Positions 1 to 13,187 are shown, numbered from the stretch's first letter. The stretch: 64,000 nt of DNA from Laccaria trichodermophora (GCA_018417955.1 JACTVC010000025.1:124001-188000); one strand, 5' to 3'. Numbers and translations: made by a program. Notes: generated from the sequence alone by a model not told the origin.

Positions 1-1005
1 GAATTAAATCGGTAAAAGTGCCCGGACTGCATCTTGGATAATAGAGCCAATTTAATATTAAATTGGTGAAGTACTTTGGCTGGTGCCGAGGCCGGGTGAA
101 AAATGACCGAGCAGACAAGTGAATTAAATCGGTAAAAGTGCCCAGGTTACGTCTCAGGTAATAGAGCCGATTTAATATTAAATTGGTGAAGTACTTTAAT
201 TGGTGCTAAGGCCGAGTGGAAAATAACCGAGCAGACAAGCGAATTAAATCAGTAAAAGTGCCCGGGCTGCATCTTGGATAATAGAGCCAATTTAATATTA
301 AATTGGTGAAGTACTTTGGCTGGTGCCGAGGCCGGGTGAAAGATGACCGAGCAGACAAGTGAATTAAATTGGTAACAATGCCTGGGCTGCGTCTCGGGTA
401 ATAGAGCCGATTTAATATTCAATTGGTGAAATACTTTAACTGGTGCCGAGGCCAAGTGGAAAATAACCGAGCAGACAAGTGAATTAAATCAGTAAAAGTG
501 CCTGGGCTGCGTCTCCGATAATAGAGCCAATTTAATATTAAATTGGTGAAGTACTTTGGCTGGTGCCGAGGCTGGGTGAAAAATAACCAAGCAGACAAGT
601 GAATTAAATCAGTAACAATGCCGGGCTGCATCTCAGATAACAGAACCTGTTTAGTATTAAATTGTTGAAGTGCTTTGGCTGGATGGAAAACAACTGAGCA
701 GACAACTGAATTAAATCGATAAAAGTGCCTGGGCTGCACATCGGATAATAGAGCCAATTTAATATTGAATTGCTGAGGTACCTTGGCTGGTGCCAAGGGC
801 AGGTAGAAAATAACCGAGCAGACAGGTGAATTAAATTGGTAAAAGTGCCTGGACTGCACATCGGGTGACAGATATTAAATTGTCATACTTTGGCTGGTCC
901 GAGGCCGCGTAAAAAATAACATGGTAGAAATGCCCAGGTTGCACATCAGATAATAGAACCGATTTGATATTCAATTGGCGAAGTCCTTCAGCTAATGCCA
1001 TGTCC
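1..1005 (-). repeat. 120-bp satellite array, left block
   Basis: About eight head-to-tail units of 120 bp, each opening with GAATTAAATCGGTAAAAGTG and ending in CCGAGCAGACAAGT. Units 1-5 are full length; from about 600 onward they carry deletions and decay towards 1000. Neighbouring units alternate between two variants (one with CATCTTGGATAATAGAGCCAA, one with TCTCAGGTAATAGAGCCGA), so there is a 240-bp higher-order period. The array runs off the left edge of the window. Short open frames inside it are by-products of the repeat and are not genes. The same unit recurs in opposite orientation from 2330. Confidence 0.95.
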
Positions 1006-1035
1006 GGCTGCAAAGTGGCAAGTGAGTGGATTCTC

Positions 1036-1200
1036 CCACCATCCCGCCATCCCGCCATCCCGCCATCCCGCCATCCCGCCATCCCACCATCCTGCCATCC
1101 CACCATCCCGCCATCCCGCCATCCCGCCATCCCACCATCCTGCCATCCCACCATCCCATCATCCTCCCATCCTTCCATCTTTCCATCCTGCCATCCTGCC
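1036..1200. repeat. 8-bp minisatellite (CCATCCCG)n
   Basis: Nearly pure tandem copies of an 8-base unit with CCATCCCA, CCATCCTG and CCATCTTT variants at the right end. It lies just inside the inner end of the left satellite block. All open frames over it read as [12 protein letters not shown] peptides and are artefacts. Confidence 0.95.
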
Positions 1201-2329
1201 CTGTCATCAGCATTATATCTCAACCATTACTGGCCACTTCTCTCCAAAAACCCTGCTAATTATATCTTGATGTAGTCTATGTCATACTCAAAACAAGAAC
1301 CTATAGTAGTGTAGTTGACATGCATCTCCCTCAATGTTCCCCATGGTATGTATACCTTTACTGTAGCCTCCCCAAAGCAGAAAGAAAACAGTGTATATTA
1401 TATATGCTTAATTTGTGGTAGCTCAGAATAGCCATTTGGGGTTCTGAGTATCTGTATTGCACAACATGCCCAGAAGACATATAAATCCCATGGGAGTTCC
1501 AGAGGAATATGTTCAATTATTATTTGCATGACATGAAGATATAAGGTTCTAATTGGAGCAACTTACCTGGTAAATGGTGCATGGAGAGGAGGGAGGAATA
1601 CATTGTATCCATTAGTTACATCACCACTGTTTCACCAATGAGAGTCAAAAGTGGGTTGGAGGTAGGGATGGGATAGCTAGAAAGAAGTTTTAAAGGAATT
1701 ACAGAGATTGACAAGACAAGATAATGATTTCAGAAGATTATATATGGAGCAGGACAATGGTACATGGATAGTCACTAACATTCCAGCCATATCTCTGTAT
1801 CTACCAAAACAGATATTTAAAACATCCTGCCTTCCTTACCTGATCAATACTCTTTGAACAACCTACTAGCTACCCCAGCCTTAAGTGAACCTCACACCAT
1901 ATATAATAAACACAACCAAAATATGATTAGGAACTTTTTTGGAGAGAAATGATCCAGTAACAGTGGAAATACTATACTCATGACTGGTGGGCGGAATGGG
2001 GGCGGGATTACACCTATTGGAGAAACTAGTGCCTGATTTAGTAATTGTCGGTCAACAATGATGGCATTGAGAGGGAGCATCAGGCGGATGGTGTGAAAGT
2101 TATAACTAACTTGTCTATTCGGCATTGGTGTATGAATGGCTCCGAGCTCGGGGAACAACCCTCATCAGTTGTGTTATCTTGTCTGCTCGGTAATATCACA
2201 CCCAGACTGAAATGATACAGATGCAACCCAGGCATGTTCAGTGATATACTTCACTTGTAGGCTCAGTAGTGGTCCACTTCAACCATCCGTAGACAGCATA
2301 ACAATTTCATATTTAATCATCAGCAGCAG
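1201..2329. other. Spacer between the two satellite arrays, no gene seen
   Basis: Single-copy-looking AT-rich sequence separating the two oppositely oriented satellite blocks. I see no coding exon, no transposase remnant and no RNA gene. The right array starts abruptly at about 2330. Confidence 0.6.
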
Positions 2330-4400
2330 CCCGGGTGTTTTTACCAATTTAATTCACTTGTCTGCTTGGTTATATTCGACCTGGCCTCGGCACCAGCCAA
2401 AGTACTTCAATGATTTAATAGTAAATCGGCTCTATTATCCGGGATGCAGGCTGGTCACTTTTACCAATTTAATTCACTTGTCTGTTCGGTTATTTTCCAC
2501 TCGGCCTCAGCACCAGTTAAAGTACTTCACCAATTTAATATTAAATCGGCTCTATTACCCGTGACACAGCGCAGGCATTGTTACCAATTTAATTCACTTG
2601 TCTGCTCAGTTATTTTCCACCCGGCCTCGGCACCAGCCAAAGTACTTCACCAATCTAATATTGAATTGGCTCTATTATCCAAGATGCAGCCCAGGCACTT
2701 TTACCGATTTGATTCACTTGTCTGCTCGGTTATTTTCCACTCGGCCTCGGCACCACTTAGAGTACTTCACCAATTTAATATTAAATCAGCTCTATTACCC
2801 GAGACATAGCCTGGGCACTTTTACCGATTTAATTCACTTGTCTGCTCGGTCATTTTTCACCTGGCCTCGGCACCAGCCAAAGTACGTCACCAATTTAATA
2901 TTAAATCAGCTCTATTACCCGAGACGTAGCCTGGGCACTTTTACCGATTTAATTCACTTGTCTGCTCGGTTATTTTCCACCCAGCCTCGGCACCAGCCAA
3001 GTACTTCACCAATCTAATATTGAATTGGCTCTATTATCCAAGATGCAGCCCAGGCACTTTTACCGATTTGATTCACTTGTCTGCTCGGTTATTTTCCACT
3101 TGGCCTCGGCACCACTTAAAGTACTTCACCAATTTAATATTAAATCGGCTCTATTACCCGAGACATAGCCTGGGCACTTTTACCGATTTAATTCACTTGT
3201 CTGCTCGGTTATTTTCCACCCGGCCTCGGCACCAGCCAAAGTACTTCACCAATCTAATATTAAATTAGCTCTATTATTCAAGATGCAGCCCAGGCACTTT
3301 TACCGATTTGATTCACTTGTCTGCTCGGTTATTTTCCACTCGGCCTCGGCACCACTTAGAGTACTTCACCAATTTAATATTAAATTGGCTCTATTACCCG
3401 AGATGTAGCCTGGGCACTTTTACCGATTTAATTCACTTGTCTGATCGGTTATTTTCCACCCAGCCTCGGCACCAGCCAAAGTACTTCACCAATTTAATAT
3501 TAAATTGGCTCTATTATCCAAGATGCAGCCCGGGCACTTTTACCGATTTGATTCACTTGTCTGCTTGGTTATTTTCCACTCGGCCTCGGCACCAGTTAAA
3601 GTAGTTCACCAATTTACCATTAAATCGGCTCTATTACCCGAGATGTAGCCTGGGCACTTTTACCGATTTAATTCACTTGTCTGCTCGGTCATTTTTCACC
3701 TGGCCTTGGCACCAGCCAAAGTACAACAATTTAATAGTAAATCGGCTCTATTATCCGAGACGCAGCCCGAGCACTTTTGCTGGTTTAACTCACTTGTCTG
3801 CTCGGTTATTTTCCACTTGACCTTGGCACCAGCCAAAGTACTTCACCAATTTAATATAAAATCGGCTCTATTATCTGAGACATGGCCCGGGCACTTTTGA
3901 TGATTTAATTCACTTGTCTGCTCAGTCGTTTTTCACCCAGCCAAAGTACTTCAACAATTTAATATCACCCGATGTGCAGCCCAGGCATTTTTACCCATTT
4001 CATTCACTTGTCTGCTTGATTATTTTGCATCTGGACATGGCACCAGCCAAGGTACTTCAACAGTTTAGAATTCAAATGCCTGCATCACCCGATGTGCACC
4101 TTTACTGATGTAATTCATGTCTGCTTGGTGTAACTTCACCCGGACATGGTGCCAGCTCACACATCTTTTCCGTGAAAAAATGCACTGGCTCAGACACAAT
4201 GATTTAATATGGAATCGATTCAATCACTCAAGGTGAAACCCGGGTATTTGTACTATTTCCCACTTGTCGGCTGTACTATTTCCCACTTGTCGGCTCCATT
4301 ATTTTGCATCTGAACATGTTTGATTCGCTGTTTCCATGCATTTGTACAGATTCAATGACCTTGTCTGCTCAGTAACTTTGCACCAGAATACAGGACCAGC
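2330..4400 (+). repeat. 120-bp satellite array, right block (inverted)
   Basis: Roughly fourteen to sixteen units of the same 120-bp satellite as 1-1005, now in reverse-complement orientation (TTTACCGATTTAATTCACTTGTCTGCTCGG...). Two unit variants alternate, one with AGATGCAGCCC and one with GAGACATAGCCT, giving a 240-bp higher-order period. Units are full length to about 3700, shorten to 4130 and are barely recognisable by 4400. Confidence 0.95.
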
Positions 4401-5537
4401 TAATGTACTCAATGGCCTGATGCAAACATAAAACCAGAGGGTGATTTTGAATGCAGGACATGGAAAAGAACATTAGGGGGTTGGTATAACATATGAACAA
4501 GTAAACTTAGCTAGGCCATGTGTTAGCCGGGCTGGCTATCATCACGGGACAGATGGCAACATAAATTGTTTAATTGGAGACAAGCCAAAGAATGGTAGGG
4601 AGTGTGGTGCCGACTGGGCCTGGCCATATCCGGGCTGGAGATGGCAACAGATGGGGGCCGGCCTCATCTCTGCTCGGGGCTGACAATGACATTCATGACC
4701 TCGGGTATGTAAACTGACTTTGCCGAGCCAGGGTGCAGCAAGTGGGCTGATCCATATTGTGAGGAATCAAAAGCGGTTCAGCTGACCCACAATCCAAGGC
4801 AATTTCAGCGGGGTCAATTCATCCTTAGGCTGGTCGGCCGGCACACAGAACCACTCATCAAGAAAATATGGGTGGCCGAGCCAGCTTTGATGGGGTCAAC
4901 ATATACATCGGCTCATCAGCAGGCACCATCAACCATGGCCTGTTTGTATGGTCATGGGGCTCAGTGTTGTTGGGGTAAGGTCACTAATACTTGTGACATG
5001 GATTGCCTTTGTCGTGGCTCGCGATGTCAGCTTTTTGGACAATCTGCCTCGTTTGGAAGGGGCCGGGGGTGAAATGTTCAAACTCTGAGTAGTATCATGG
5101 AGGGAGGGGCGTGCGCTCAAGGTCGGCTGGTGCATCAATATGACTGCTGCGAAGAAATATTGCATGAATAAATAAAACCAAACTTCAGACTATAAAGTTT
5201 GAATCATCATTTCAGTAACTTGCTGGGCATGTATGATGTCATACACTGCAAGGGTGCAAAGATGTCATGCACTGCCATGTCGCCCAATTTTATTCACGCT
5301 TACATATCTTCATTAGGTGGGGGTGGAACACAATTATGTATGGTAAACACAAATGAGCTGTGCACGACTTCCTTGATTGTGTGAATTGTGCATAACCTAC
5401 TATACTAATTCAAGCAGATTGACGTTGGATTGACGTGTTCTCACACTTACAACTTATGAACTTGGCTGACTTGATGTTTGGCTTGAATCCAACTTGAATC
5501 ACTTATATTTTCAAATGAAAATGTGGCTATACATCAA
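4400..5537. other. No gene recognised
   Basis: Intermediate sequence between the satellite and the hAT element. It has several short open frames but no motif, no convincing splice structure and no repeat. The left target-site-like heptamer ACATCAA of the outer hAT element is at 5531-5537. Confidence 0.5.
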
Positions 5538-5699
5538 TAGGGCTTCGCACCGTACCCATAAAGCTACGGCTATATGGGTATTTTATATGGGTGCCCGTAC
5601 TGTACCGATTGGGCTTGCGATCCAATATTTGATGGCTGTCACAAATACGGATGTATACCATATTGACCCATTCAATCTACTACTGTAATACGGTATATA

Positions 5700-7008
5700 C
5701 GGGACTGTATGGGTAGAATAAAAATATCAGCTTGATTGCTCCGAGGGTTTAACGACTAGTACGGAAATTCTGTTGACCAATCGTTTCCCACATGTCAGCA
5801 TCAATAATCAACATTGATCTTGTCGTTCAACCTGTTTCAGCACTCCCATAACACCCTCAATCTATCCTAGTAAAGCTACAAGAGTGCAAGTGTCTGGGCA
5901 AGAGACAATAAAACCATTTGGGAATCGATATCCCCTGGGTAGATTGAACATTTTTCATTATATCTCCTGCCTTGCAGTGCCTTTTTCCCTTGTTGGTCAG
6001 TGAAGATCAGGTTCTACCTCCAAGAGAACATGCAAGTCCATTCTGCACTTCACATAATTCTCGGTAATTACTCCTCTTTTTCAAATAAAAAGGCCCTGAT
6101 CGATTCTTGGGTTTATTTAGTCTTTTATGATGTTAATTCAGGCCAAGTTCGCTTTTTTCAGATATTCAAAGCTTATAAAAGGTTCAATGTTTCGCGCTAC
6201 ACTCATCTTCATTAACGTGCCCAAGTCCTCCTCATTTGCGAAATGTGTCAGTTTTTTTCCCCCTCATTTGATACGTGCTCAGTGAGCATAATTCCTTACA
6301 GACGTCATCTCGACTTTGGGAGCACGTACCTGCATAGAGGATCTGGATCGAAACGTCAAACCTGTCCTCTCGCCTTTGTCAACTCAGTCTGTTGCTAACT
6401 GGGCACCCACATGGTTCCTCTCCATTTCGCTCATTTTCGGCCTCCCGATCGCCTTAACGGTTGCGCTTTTCCCTCTTGCGGGCATTTTCAGCCTGACTTT
6501 GCTCAAAACATTCATTCAAATCTTGAAGATCTCGCCTCTTGGAGCATTTGATTGGTTGGATACTCTCTGGTGGTTTTCTTTCTGTGGAGTGCGTATTAAA
6601 TCCTTTCGTCATATATTAATTTAGATGCTAATCTTCATGATACAGCTTTCATATTTTCCCCCTGTCTTTTACCTCTGGATCGCATTGTGAATGGTCTAGT
6701 GTTGCATCGTCGATACCACCAGTCTCACATATCACACATGCAGCTCGACCGCTTTCATCGCCTTGTTGGCATGGAGTCCCGTTTTACTATTTTTATTGTG
6801 CCTCCAGTTGGTTGAACAATACCTCTGCGTGAGTCATTGATTCCCAACTTTACAAACCTATCTTACACAAATCATAGTGGTCTCTGGTTCAACAACTATC
6901 TCTGACATCAAGCACACGTTATCCCTATGCAGATTGTACCCAGCTACACAATGCCTTCCATATATTTCAATGAATAGCCTTCATAATCGTCCACTTCAAT
7001 GTTCTGAC
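5700..7008. other. Left interior of outer hAT, no gene recognised
   Basis: Sequence between the left terminus of the outer hAT and the nested element at 7017. A plus-strand open frame at 6316-6624 contains hydrophobic stretches but has no recognisable family or partner exons. I cannot assign a function to any part. Confidence 0.4.
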
Positions 7009-7429
7009 ACCATGAATAGGCATTGTCACGGGTAACCCCTGGGTACTTTCGGCCTTACCCGTACCCCTGCCCCTGGAAACCCATACCCTCAACCACGGGT
7101 ACGGGTTTCTGCAGGTAAGGGTACGGGTTCTGGTGGGTTTGGCGGGTTTGGCAGGTTTTACAGGTTCAGCACCACAGTTAAATATCTAAATTCTGTATTG
7201 CTTAGTAATGTACCATACAAATCCTACTTACTTCTCTCGGGAAAGAGACGGTCCTGTATTCTACTTCTACAACCTTGTCCTTCAAGTTAATAGTTCATCA
7301 TGTAGGCAAAAGACATTGCAGCCATGGGCAGTGCTTAAAAAATAGTCAACTTCCATTTGGTTGTATTGGACCGTATTCTCAACAAAAATGAGTGCTGAGT
7401 TTGAACTATTCTGCACCATGTTTCGTAAA

Positions 7430-8140
7430 CTGGGGAGGTGGTTTCTGGAAGGATTTCGGTCAGGTAGAGCCCAAGAACATAAAATTCAAGGAAGAACTTA
7501 CTAGCCAACTTACATTTTTGGTAGTGGATCGTATTTCCCACAAAAACGAGCACTGAATCTGAACGGTTGGGTGCCACATTTCGTAAACTGGGGGGATAGT
7601 TCCTGGAGCAATTCCGCTCAGGTAGAGCCCAAGAACGTAAAATTCGAGTAAGAACTTACTTTTAAGCCTCATTTTCCGGTGACGGACCTTATTGATCCAC
7701 AAAAGCAAGCACCGAGTTCGAACGGTTGAACGGCATGTTCCGTAAACTCGGGAGGTCGTTCCTGAAGTAGTCACCATCAAATAGAGCCCAAGAACACTAA
7801 AATTGAGCAAGAACTTACTTGGCAGGCCTAATTTCAGGTAATGAACCATATTCCCCCTGTAAAACCAACCTCAGAATTCGGAGACTGGGCGCCATGTTTC
7901 GTAAACTTGGGAGATAGTTCCTGGAAGAATTTCGGTCAGATAGAGCCCAAGAACGTTAAAATTGAGCAAGAACTTACCTGTCAACCTTAATATCTGGTAA
8001 AGGACCATAATCACACACAAAACCAACCGCCAAAATTTCAGGGTTGGACACCATGTTTCGTAAACTTGGCAAGTCATTCCCGAAGTAATTCTCGTTAGAT
8101 AGAACCTAAGAACAAAACAATTGAGTGAGAACTTACATGT
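7430..8140 (-). repeat. Tandem repeat, about 154-162 bp period, five units
   Basis: The string TAGAGCCCAAGAACRTAAAA followed by a GAACTTAC box recurs near 7466, 7620, 7780, 7942 and 8099, together with a GTTTCGTAAACTTGGGAGRT box. The units lie within the nested hAT. Minus-strand open frames here read as repeats of FLLNFXVLGLYL and come from the tandem structure rather than from a recognised gene. Confidence 0.85.
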
Positions 8141-8242
8141 CAACTGCAATATTTGCTCATGGGCTGTACTTTTACCAAGCTGCCATCAGTTAGAGCAAAA
8201 TTTAGGGTTTATATTACAATTCACTACGTAAATTCAAGTGAC

Positions 8243-8495
8243 TAATTATACATATAGGGGCCAAGATGGAAGAATGAATGAGGAAAGCAAAAGGGACATG
8301 AAAGAAGCTGAAGCGCCATATAAACAAGGCACTTTAGGGCGGGTTCCGATTTAGGGCAGGTTTAGAAGAGAACCTGCCCTAAATCAGAACCCGCCCTAAA
8401 GTGCCTTGTATATATAGCGCTTCAGCTTCTCTCGTGTCTCTTTTCCTTTCCTCCTTTACTCCCATCATGATTATTTATGCCCCCTTGTATAATTA
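8243..8495. repeat. Foldback: about 120-bp inverted arms with a six-base loop
   Basis: The arms run from TAATTATACATATAGGGGCC at 8243 to the matching TATAATTA ending at 8495. The core is nearly perfect: AAGGCACTTTAGGGCGGGTT pairs with its complement around a GAAGAG loop near 8372. The outer arm pairs GAAGCTGAAGCGC with GCGCTTCAGCTTC. This would form a very stable hairpin; it may be a MITE-like foldback inserted into the nested hAT, but no clear target duplication is visible. Confidence 0.85.
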
Positions 8496-9029
8496 CCCCC
8501 CCCCCATATATACTTGTTCATATGTAAAATATTTGATTAATTTAAAATGACAAAAAACAAAACCAAATACCAAAAGGTCCCCCTCTCTCGATATGACTTG
8601 GGGGTGATAAAATACCTTACAAATTGTTCTTATTTATGCATAATTAAATTAGTATTTTTTTCGATCTTATTGCCAGGCCATGAGCTACACAAACACTGAC
8701 TAATAACATGACGGGTACTGCTACGGGTACCCGCCAACCCCTGCCACGGGTCCGGGTTTGGTGAGGGTAGCGAATATCAAACCCGTACCCCTACCCAAGT
8801 GTACCCCTACCCGTAACCCGCATGGGTTGCTAAACCCGTGACAATCACTAACCATGAACGAGCTCTCGGCTGGCCCATTATCACACTTTACCATTTGTTG
8901 TCACTTTTTGGGAGGATCAGGTCTGTGTTTTTCTCGTTCTATCAAATCTTGACCAACCAACACACTATCATTCTCAGACCAATGCACTCTCAATCCTGAT
9001 GGATCTTTGAAGGATGCATCTGAGATAAC

Positions 9030-12000
9030 ATGGCAAATGATCCTGATGATGAGACACCCATCACATCTGGTAGCAAACCATCTAGTTCGTCTTACACTTT
9101 TTTAATCATCAATTTCTCATTTCTTGCACAGATCGTGGTCGGCATTCACGTAATGTGGACTGAATGGCTGAAATCATCAATGCAGAACTGGACTCAGACA
9201 ACCAAGACAGCCCGAAGCCAACACGAAAGCGCAAGAGAAAGCCCAAACAAAAAGCAGATGAATCTGACAAGGATGATGCTGATTTTGCAGGTTCCTTGAG
9301 CGACAGTGACTCTGTATCAGAAGACAACGACATGGATTGTGTAGTGCTAACTAATAGCGAGGTATGTTTCTGTCTTAATTTATGTTATATACAGTCATCA
9401 ACCGGTCAATGACACAAACATTTGTATTGACTGGATCACATTCCTCACACATCAGCTTCTCAAAAACTCAGTTGTACAGAATCTGATCAAGTATTTACAC
9501 TACACAATCTACTGCTTTAAATCTTTTTATCTTGCCTAGTTATGGAGAGCTGTGGTTTTCGGTTGAAACAGCCTCTACACAAGTCAATGACACAGTCACA
9601 TCTTACTTTATTCGGAAATGGCATCAATATTTGGTTTAACTCGTATCTGAGAAATACTCTCCTCAAGAGCTGATGTCAATGCCCTTGGAGTTCTCGAGTA
9701 CTGAACAGAGGCCATCCATGCATTTTTGGCTGTCAGCTGAGGCAAGGCTGAGGATATATTTTCATTGGACCAGTAGCCCTACCTTGGCCCTACCTCGGAT
9801 GTGTCACAAAGTCTGTCACATTTGGTAACCCATCTCAGCGTCGTTTCACATCTTTCACTCGCTGACAGTCCCTACGAGCCTCTACACTTCTAGATAAATT
9901 TTGCTTATTGTACCCTACATACTTTTTATTGGAGGATTGCCAAAATAAATCTCATTCTTCAGAAGATTGTTGCCAAATCAGGGTAATGAAATTGTTCAAA
10001 CTTGATCAAAACTGATGAATAGAGCTCTGAAGGACTTCAAGAGATTCTGTTGCTTCAAAAAAGCACACTAATATTGAGATAGTATTTCCTTACATTGATA
10101 TTGAATTTCTAAGGGATGTGAGCAAAAATGAGGGAGTGGGACTGTTTTGTGTCATTGACCCAGCTGTGTCATTGACCAGTTGATGACTGTACTCTTTTCT
10201 GAACCGTTTTCAAAGCTCGCTGATAGTCTTCCCTCGAAAATGATTCCTTCCAGCAGAAGTCGTAAATCAAAAGGAAAGAAACCAGCCTGGAAATGTAAGC
10301 AGGTGGTAGATACATTAGAGTCTAGTTACTTGCAGTCAGCATCGCAATTGACATCGCAATCTAAATCAAGAAGTCACATCACCAAGAAAACGGTATGTTT
10401 CAAGCTACAAATAAAATTATCGCTCATTTAGCTGATTAAATCTTAGGGCGGTGGTAAACAGAATCCTATATATCTCTTTTACGAGCAGGTGGATGTCAAC
10501 AAGGATGGCGAGGTAGGAGAACCGGGGGATAAGCATTACAAGTGCTATCACGGAAATCGCAAAGTTTTGACCATCTTGAAAGCAATGAACTGTAGCTTAA
10601 ATGGTATGTCTATTCCATGTTCATTGCATGTTGACTTCAATCTCTAACACTAACTCCATTCTTAGGTTTAATCGGTCATTTGAGGAGTCATTTCCCACCA
10701 CTTCACCAACTTTTCCTTTATATGAAGCTGCAGACTGAACACCCCCCAACTTCTGAAGAGATCCAGTTTGCCTCGGGACGAAAGCCATTTGACTCTTCCA
10801 TCCATGCTGAATACCTTCAAAAGCTCAATGTGCAAACATCTGGTATAAAGAAAGTGTTTGCTAAACAGAAAGCCAATGCAGCTGTATGTCTTCCTCCAAT
10901 GGTTGCTTTCATATTTTAACCACAATTACAGGAGCCTTGGGACCAGGCAAAGTTTGAAAAGCTGCTCATTGAGTGGATCATTGCATGTGATCAACCATTC
11001 AACAAGGTTGAGAAACCTGAGTTTGTTTCAATGATGGAGTATAATCGGGATCCTACCAAGTTCTCACTTCCAAAAAAGGATGGTGTTCATCGGCGAGTCA
11101 TGACTCTTGGAGAAAATACAATTGAAGAAACCAAAGCAATGTTTGGGGTACGTGGTTCTTTTTTCTTTTGGTGCCAGAATTGTGAACCTTGTCAATGGAT
11201 TGTGTAGTCTCTGGAGGGAAAAATCAGCCTCTCCCTCAATGCTTGGACGTCTAGTAATGGGTACACATTTCTGGCAATTGTTGCTCATTATGTGAGAAAC
11301 AATGGACAATACGGTGAGTTGCCTTCAATGTTTACTTTTTTTTTGCTTATTTTCTGTGTAGAGGAGCTTCTAATTGATTTCTGTGAGCTCATGGGAGCAC
11401 ACTCCAGCGAAAACATGGCAGCCATTCTATGGTCGACATTAGAACTTTATGGGATTGAAAATCAGGTATGTTAATTGCTGTTCTAACATTATCTTCATGC
11501 ACTAACATTTCTCAGATTATGGCAATCATGATGGATAACGCAAGCAACAATGACACCATGATGGAGGCAATTGAATCACAGTGCCGTGCTGCTGGCATCG
11601 AATTTTCTGCTCAGAAGTCCCACATGCACTGTATGCCCCATACAATTCATCTTGCGGCAATCAAGGTCTGTTCAAGCGTGAATTTCTTTGGTTTAGACAA
11701 TGGCGTTAACAGCTCCAAATATAAATAGCTGCTTGAGGGTATCGGCATCATATCAAAAGACGACAGTGCTCGGGCTCAAGCCACCAACTATCAAGATGAG
11801 GTAAATGTGGGGGTTGAGCGTGAATATGACATGGATACAGCCCAGGAGATGGAAGGGGAAGATAGCGACATTGTCAACGAGAGGCTGTCAAATGATATCC
11901 AGTTGGCTGTTTACAAAGTAAGTGAGATGGTGCCTATTGTGTAACGCCTTCTGCTGATGATAATTTGCAATCTCACTCAGCTTCGTAAAATTGTATGCTC

Positions 12001-13187
12001 TGTTCGCGCAAGCCCTCAGCGTCGTCAACATTGGTATCAAGAAGTCGACAGGATGAACGCACAGCTCTTGCTGACTGAGCAAAAGTCTGGGTTGATGCTC
12101 ATCCTCGATGTTAAGACCCGATGGTTGTCGACTCATCAAATGTTGTGTACGTCTTCTTTAAATTGAATTAAAATATATAAACTGATTGTTAACTTTCAGG
12201 ATGTGCCCTTGATTATCGCAAAGCTATCGACTCTTTTGTCCATCTTCATAGCGACCTTTGGCCATATTTACTTTCCGATGAAGACTGGCACTCGATTGAT
12301 CTGGTCACTGCCTGGCTGAAGTCTTTCCAGACAGCTACTACACAGATGTCTGCTACCCAGACACCCATGCTGTCATCAACACATGCTATTTTTCATGGGC
12401 TGGAAGAAGATCTCCAAGATATAATCCGATCCCTCCCCAATTCCACATCACCACGTCTGATGAAAGGACTCACAGATGCCCATCGCAAACTCAGTGATTA
12501 CTATGAAACGTATGATGAGTCTCCATTTTATATTTGGTCTTCATGTTGTCTTCATGTACATTCAATTTCATTTTTAATCAAAGATTGTCACGGTTTTCTT
12601 ACTGTCCTCTATCTGCAGTATTGGACCCCTGTATTTCTTATGAAGCTATGAGGGACGAGTTCGAGAACGACGCCGATCTTGCTGCTCATTTGGAGACGGC
12701 CAAAGCTGATCTACAGGAGTATTTCAAAGTCAATTACCTGTCACCCCAAGCCTCAGGGGAGAATCCTTATCAGTCACTCAGTGCAACGACATCCCTTTCT
12801 TCTGTTACATCGTCATCATCTTCAGGATCTCCTCAAAAGAACTTCACTGCCAGATTCCAACGCAGGCGCACTTGTACGAACGAATTGACTGAATTCTGGA
12901 ACTTGTGACAGGAAGATTTCATTACTTGTGATCCCCTTCAATGGTGGCATGGCCGTCGTGCTCAATTCCCACAGCTCTACCGCCTCGTTCGTGATATTTT
13001 CTCAATCCCAGGTAATTATCTTGTCAACCTCCTATCTATTATGCTAATTTATCATCTATCATTAGGATCCGCTGTAGCCGTTGAACGGATTTTTTCTGGC
13101 AGTCAAGATACTATAGTATCTCTCCGTCGCGCTAGTCTCAAGCCAGAAACCATCCGGACCCTCATGTTGGTGAAGAGGAAGTTATAG
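9030..13187 (+). pseudogene. hAT transposase (BED zinc finger, RNase-H fold, hAT dimerisation), inactivated
   Basis: A multi-exon transposase spread over about 4 kb. In order: an acidic/basic low-complexity N-terminus (start uncertain, ATG at 9030 or 9164), a BED-type zinc finger (HYKCYHGNRK near 10530, GLIGHLRSHFPPLHQLF at 10670), the catalytic-domain opening (SLSLNAWTSSNGYTFLAI at 11225), MDNASNNDT at 11530, MPHTIHLAAIK at 11630, WLSTHQML at 12120, and the C-terminal dimerisation block (DPLQWWHGRRAQFPQLYRL, then SAVAVERIFSGSQDT) ending at 13187. Three defects are visible. The first catalytic Asp of the family's L-D-A-W-T-S box is Asn (AAT, 11238-11240). There is an in-frame TGA at 12906-12908 just before QEDF. 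The natural C-terminus was cut by a second hAT insertion whose first bases TAG now supply the stop codon. About ten introns have GT/AG ends. Assignment to hAT is firm; exact exon edges are approximate. Confidence 0.88.

Larger units (their letters stand above)
7017..8850. mobile_element. Nested non-autonomous hAT element with perfect TSD
   Basis: Left end TAGGCATTGTCACGGGT and right end ACCCGTGACAATCACTA form imperfect 17-bp terminal inverted repeats. The element is flanked by a perfect 8-bp target duplication ACCATGAA (7009-7016 and 8851-8858), the hAT signature. Both subterminal regions are dense in ACCCGTACCC/GGGTACGGGT motifs. The 1.8-kb interior has no transposase; it holds a tandem repeat (about 7440-8140) and a long hairpin (8243-8495). 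It sits inside the outer hAT and is therefore younger than it. Confidence 0.92.

Noticed and set aside
1..1000. Regularly spaced repeats considered as a CRISPR array
   Set aside because: Units are 120-bp contiguous tandem copies without unique spacers, and the genome is eukaryotic.
1..4110. Many ORFs of 60-150 codons in the satellite arrays
   Set aside because: They repeat the 120-bp unit in peptide form (for example LFSTRPRHQPKYFTNLILN) in several frames and have no start or splice context.
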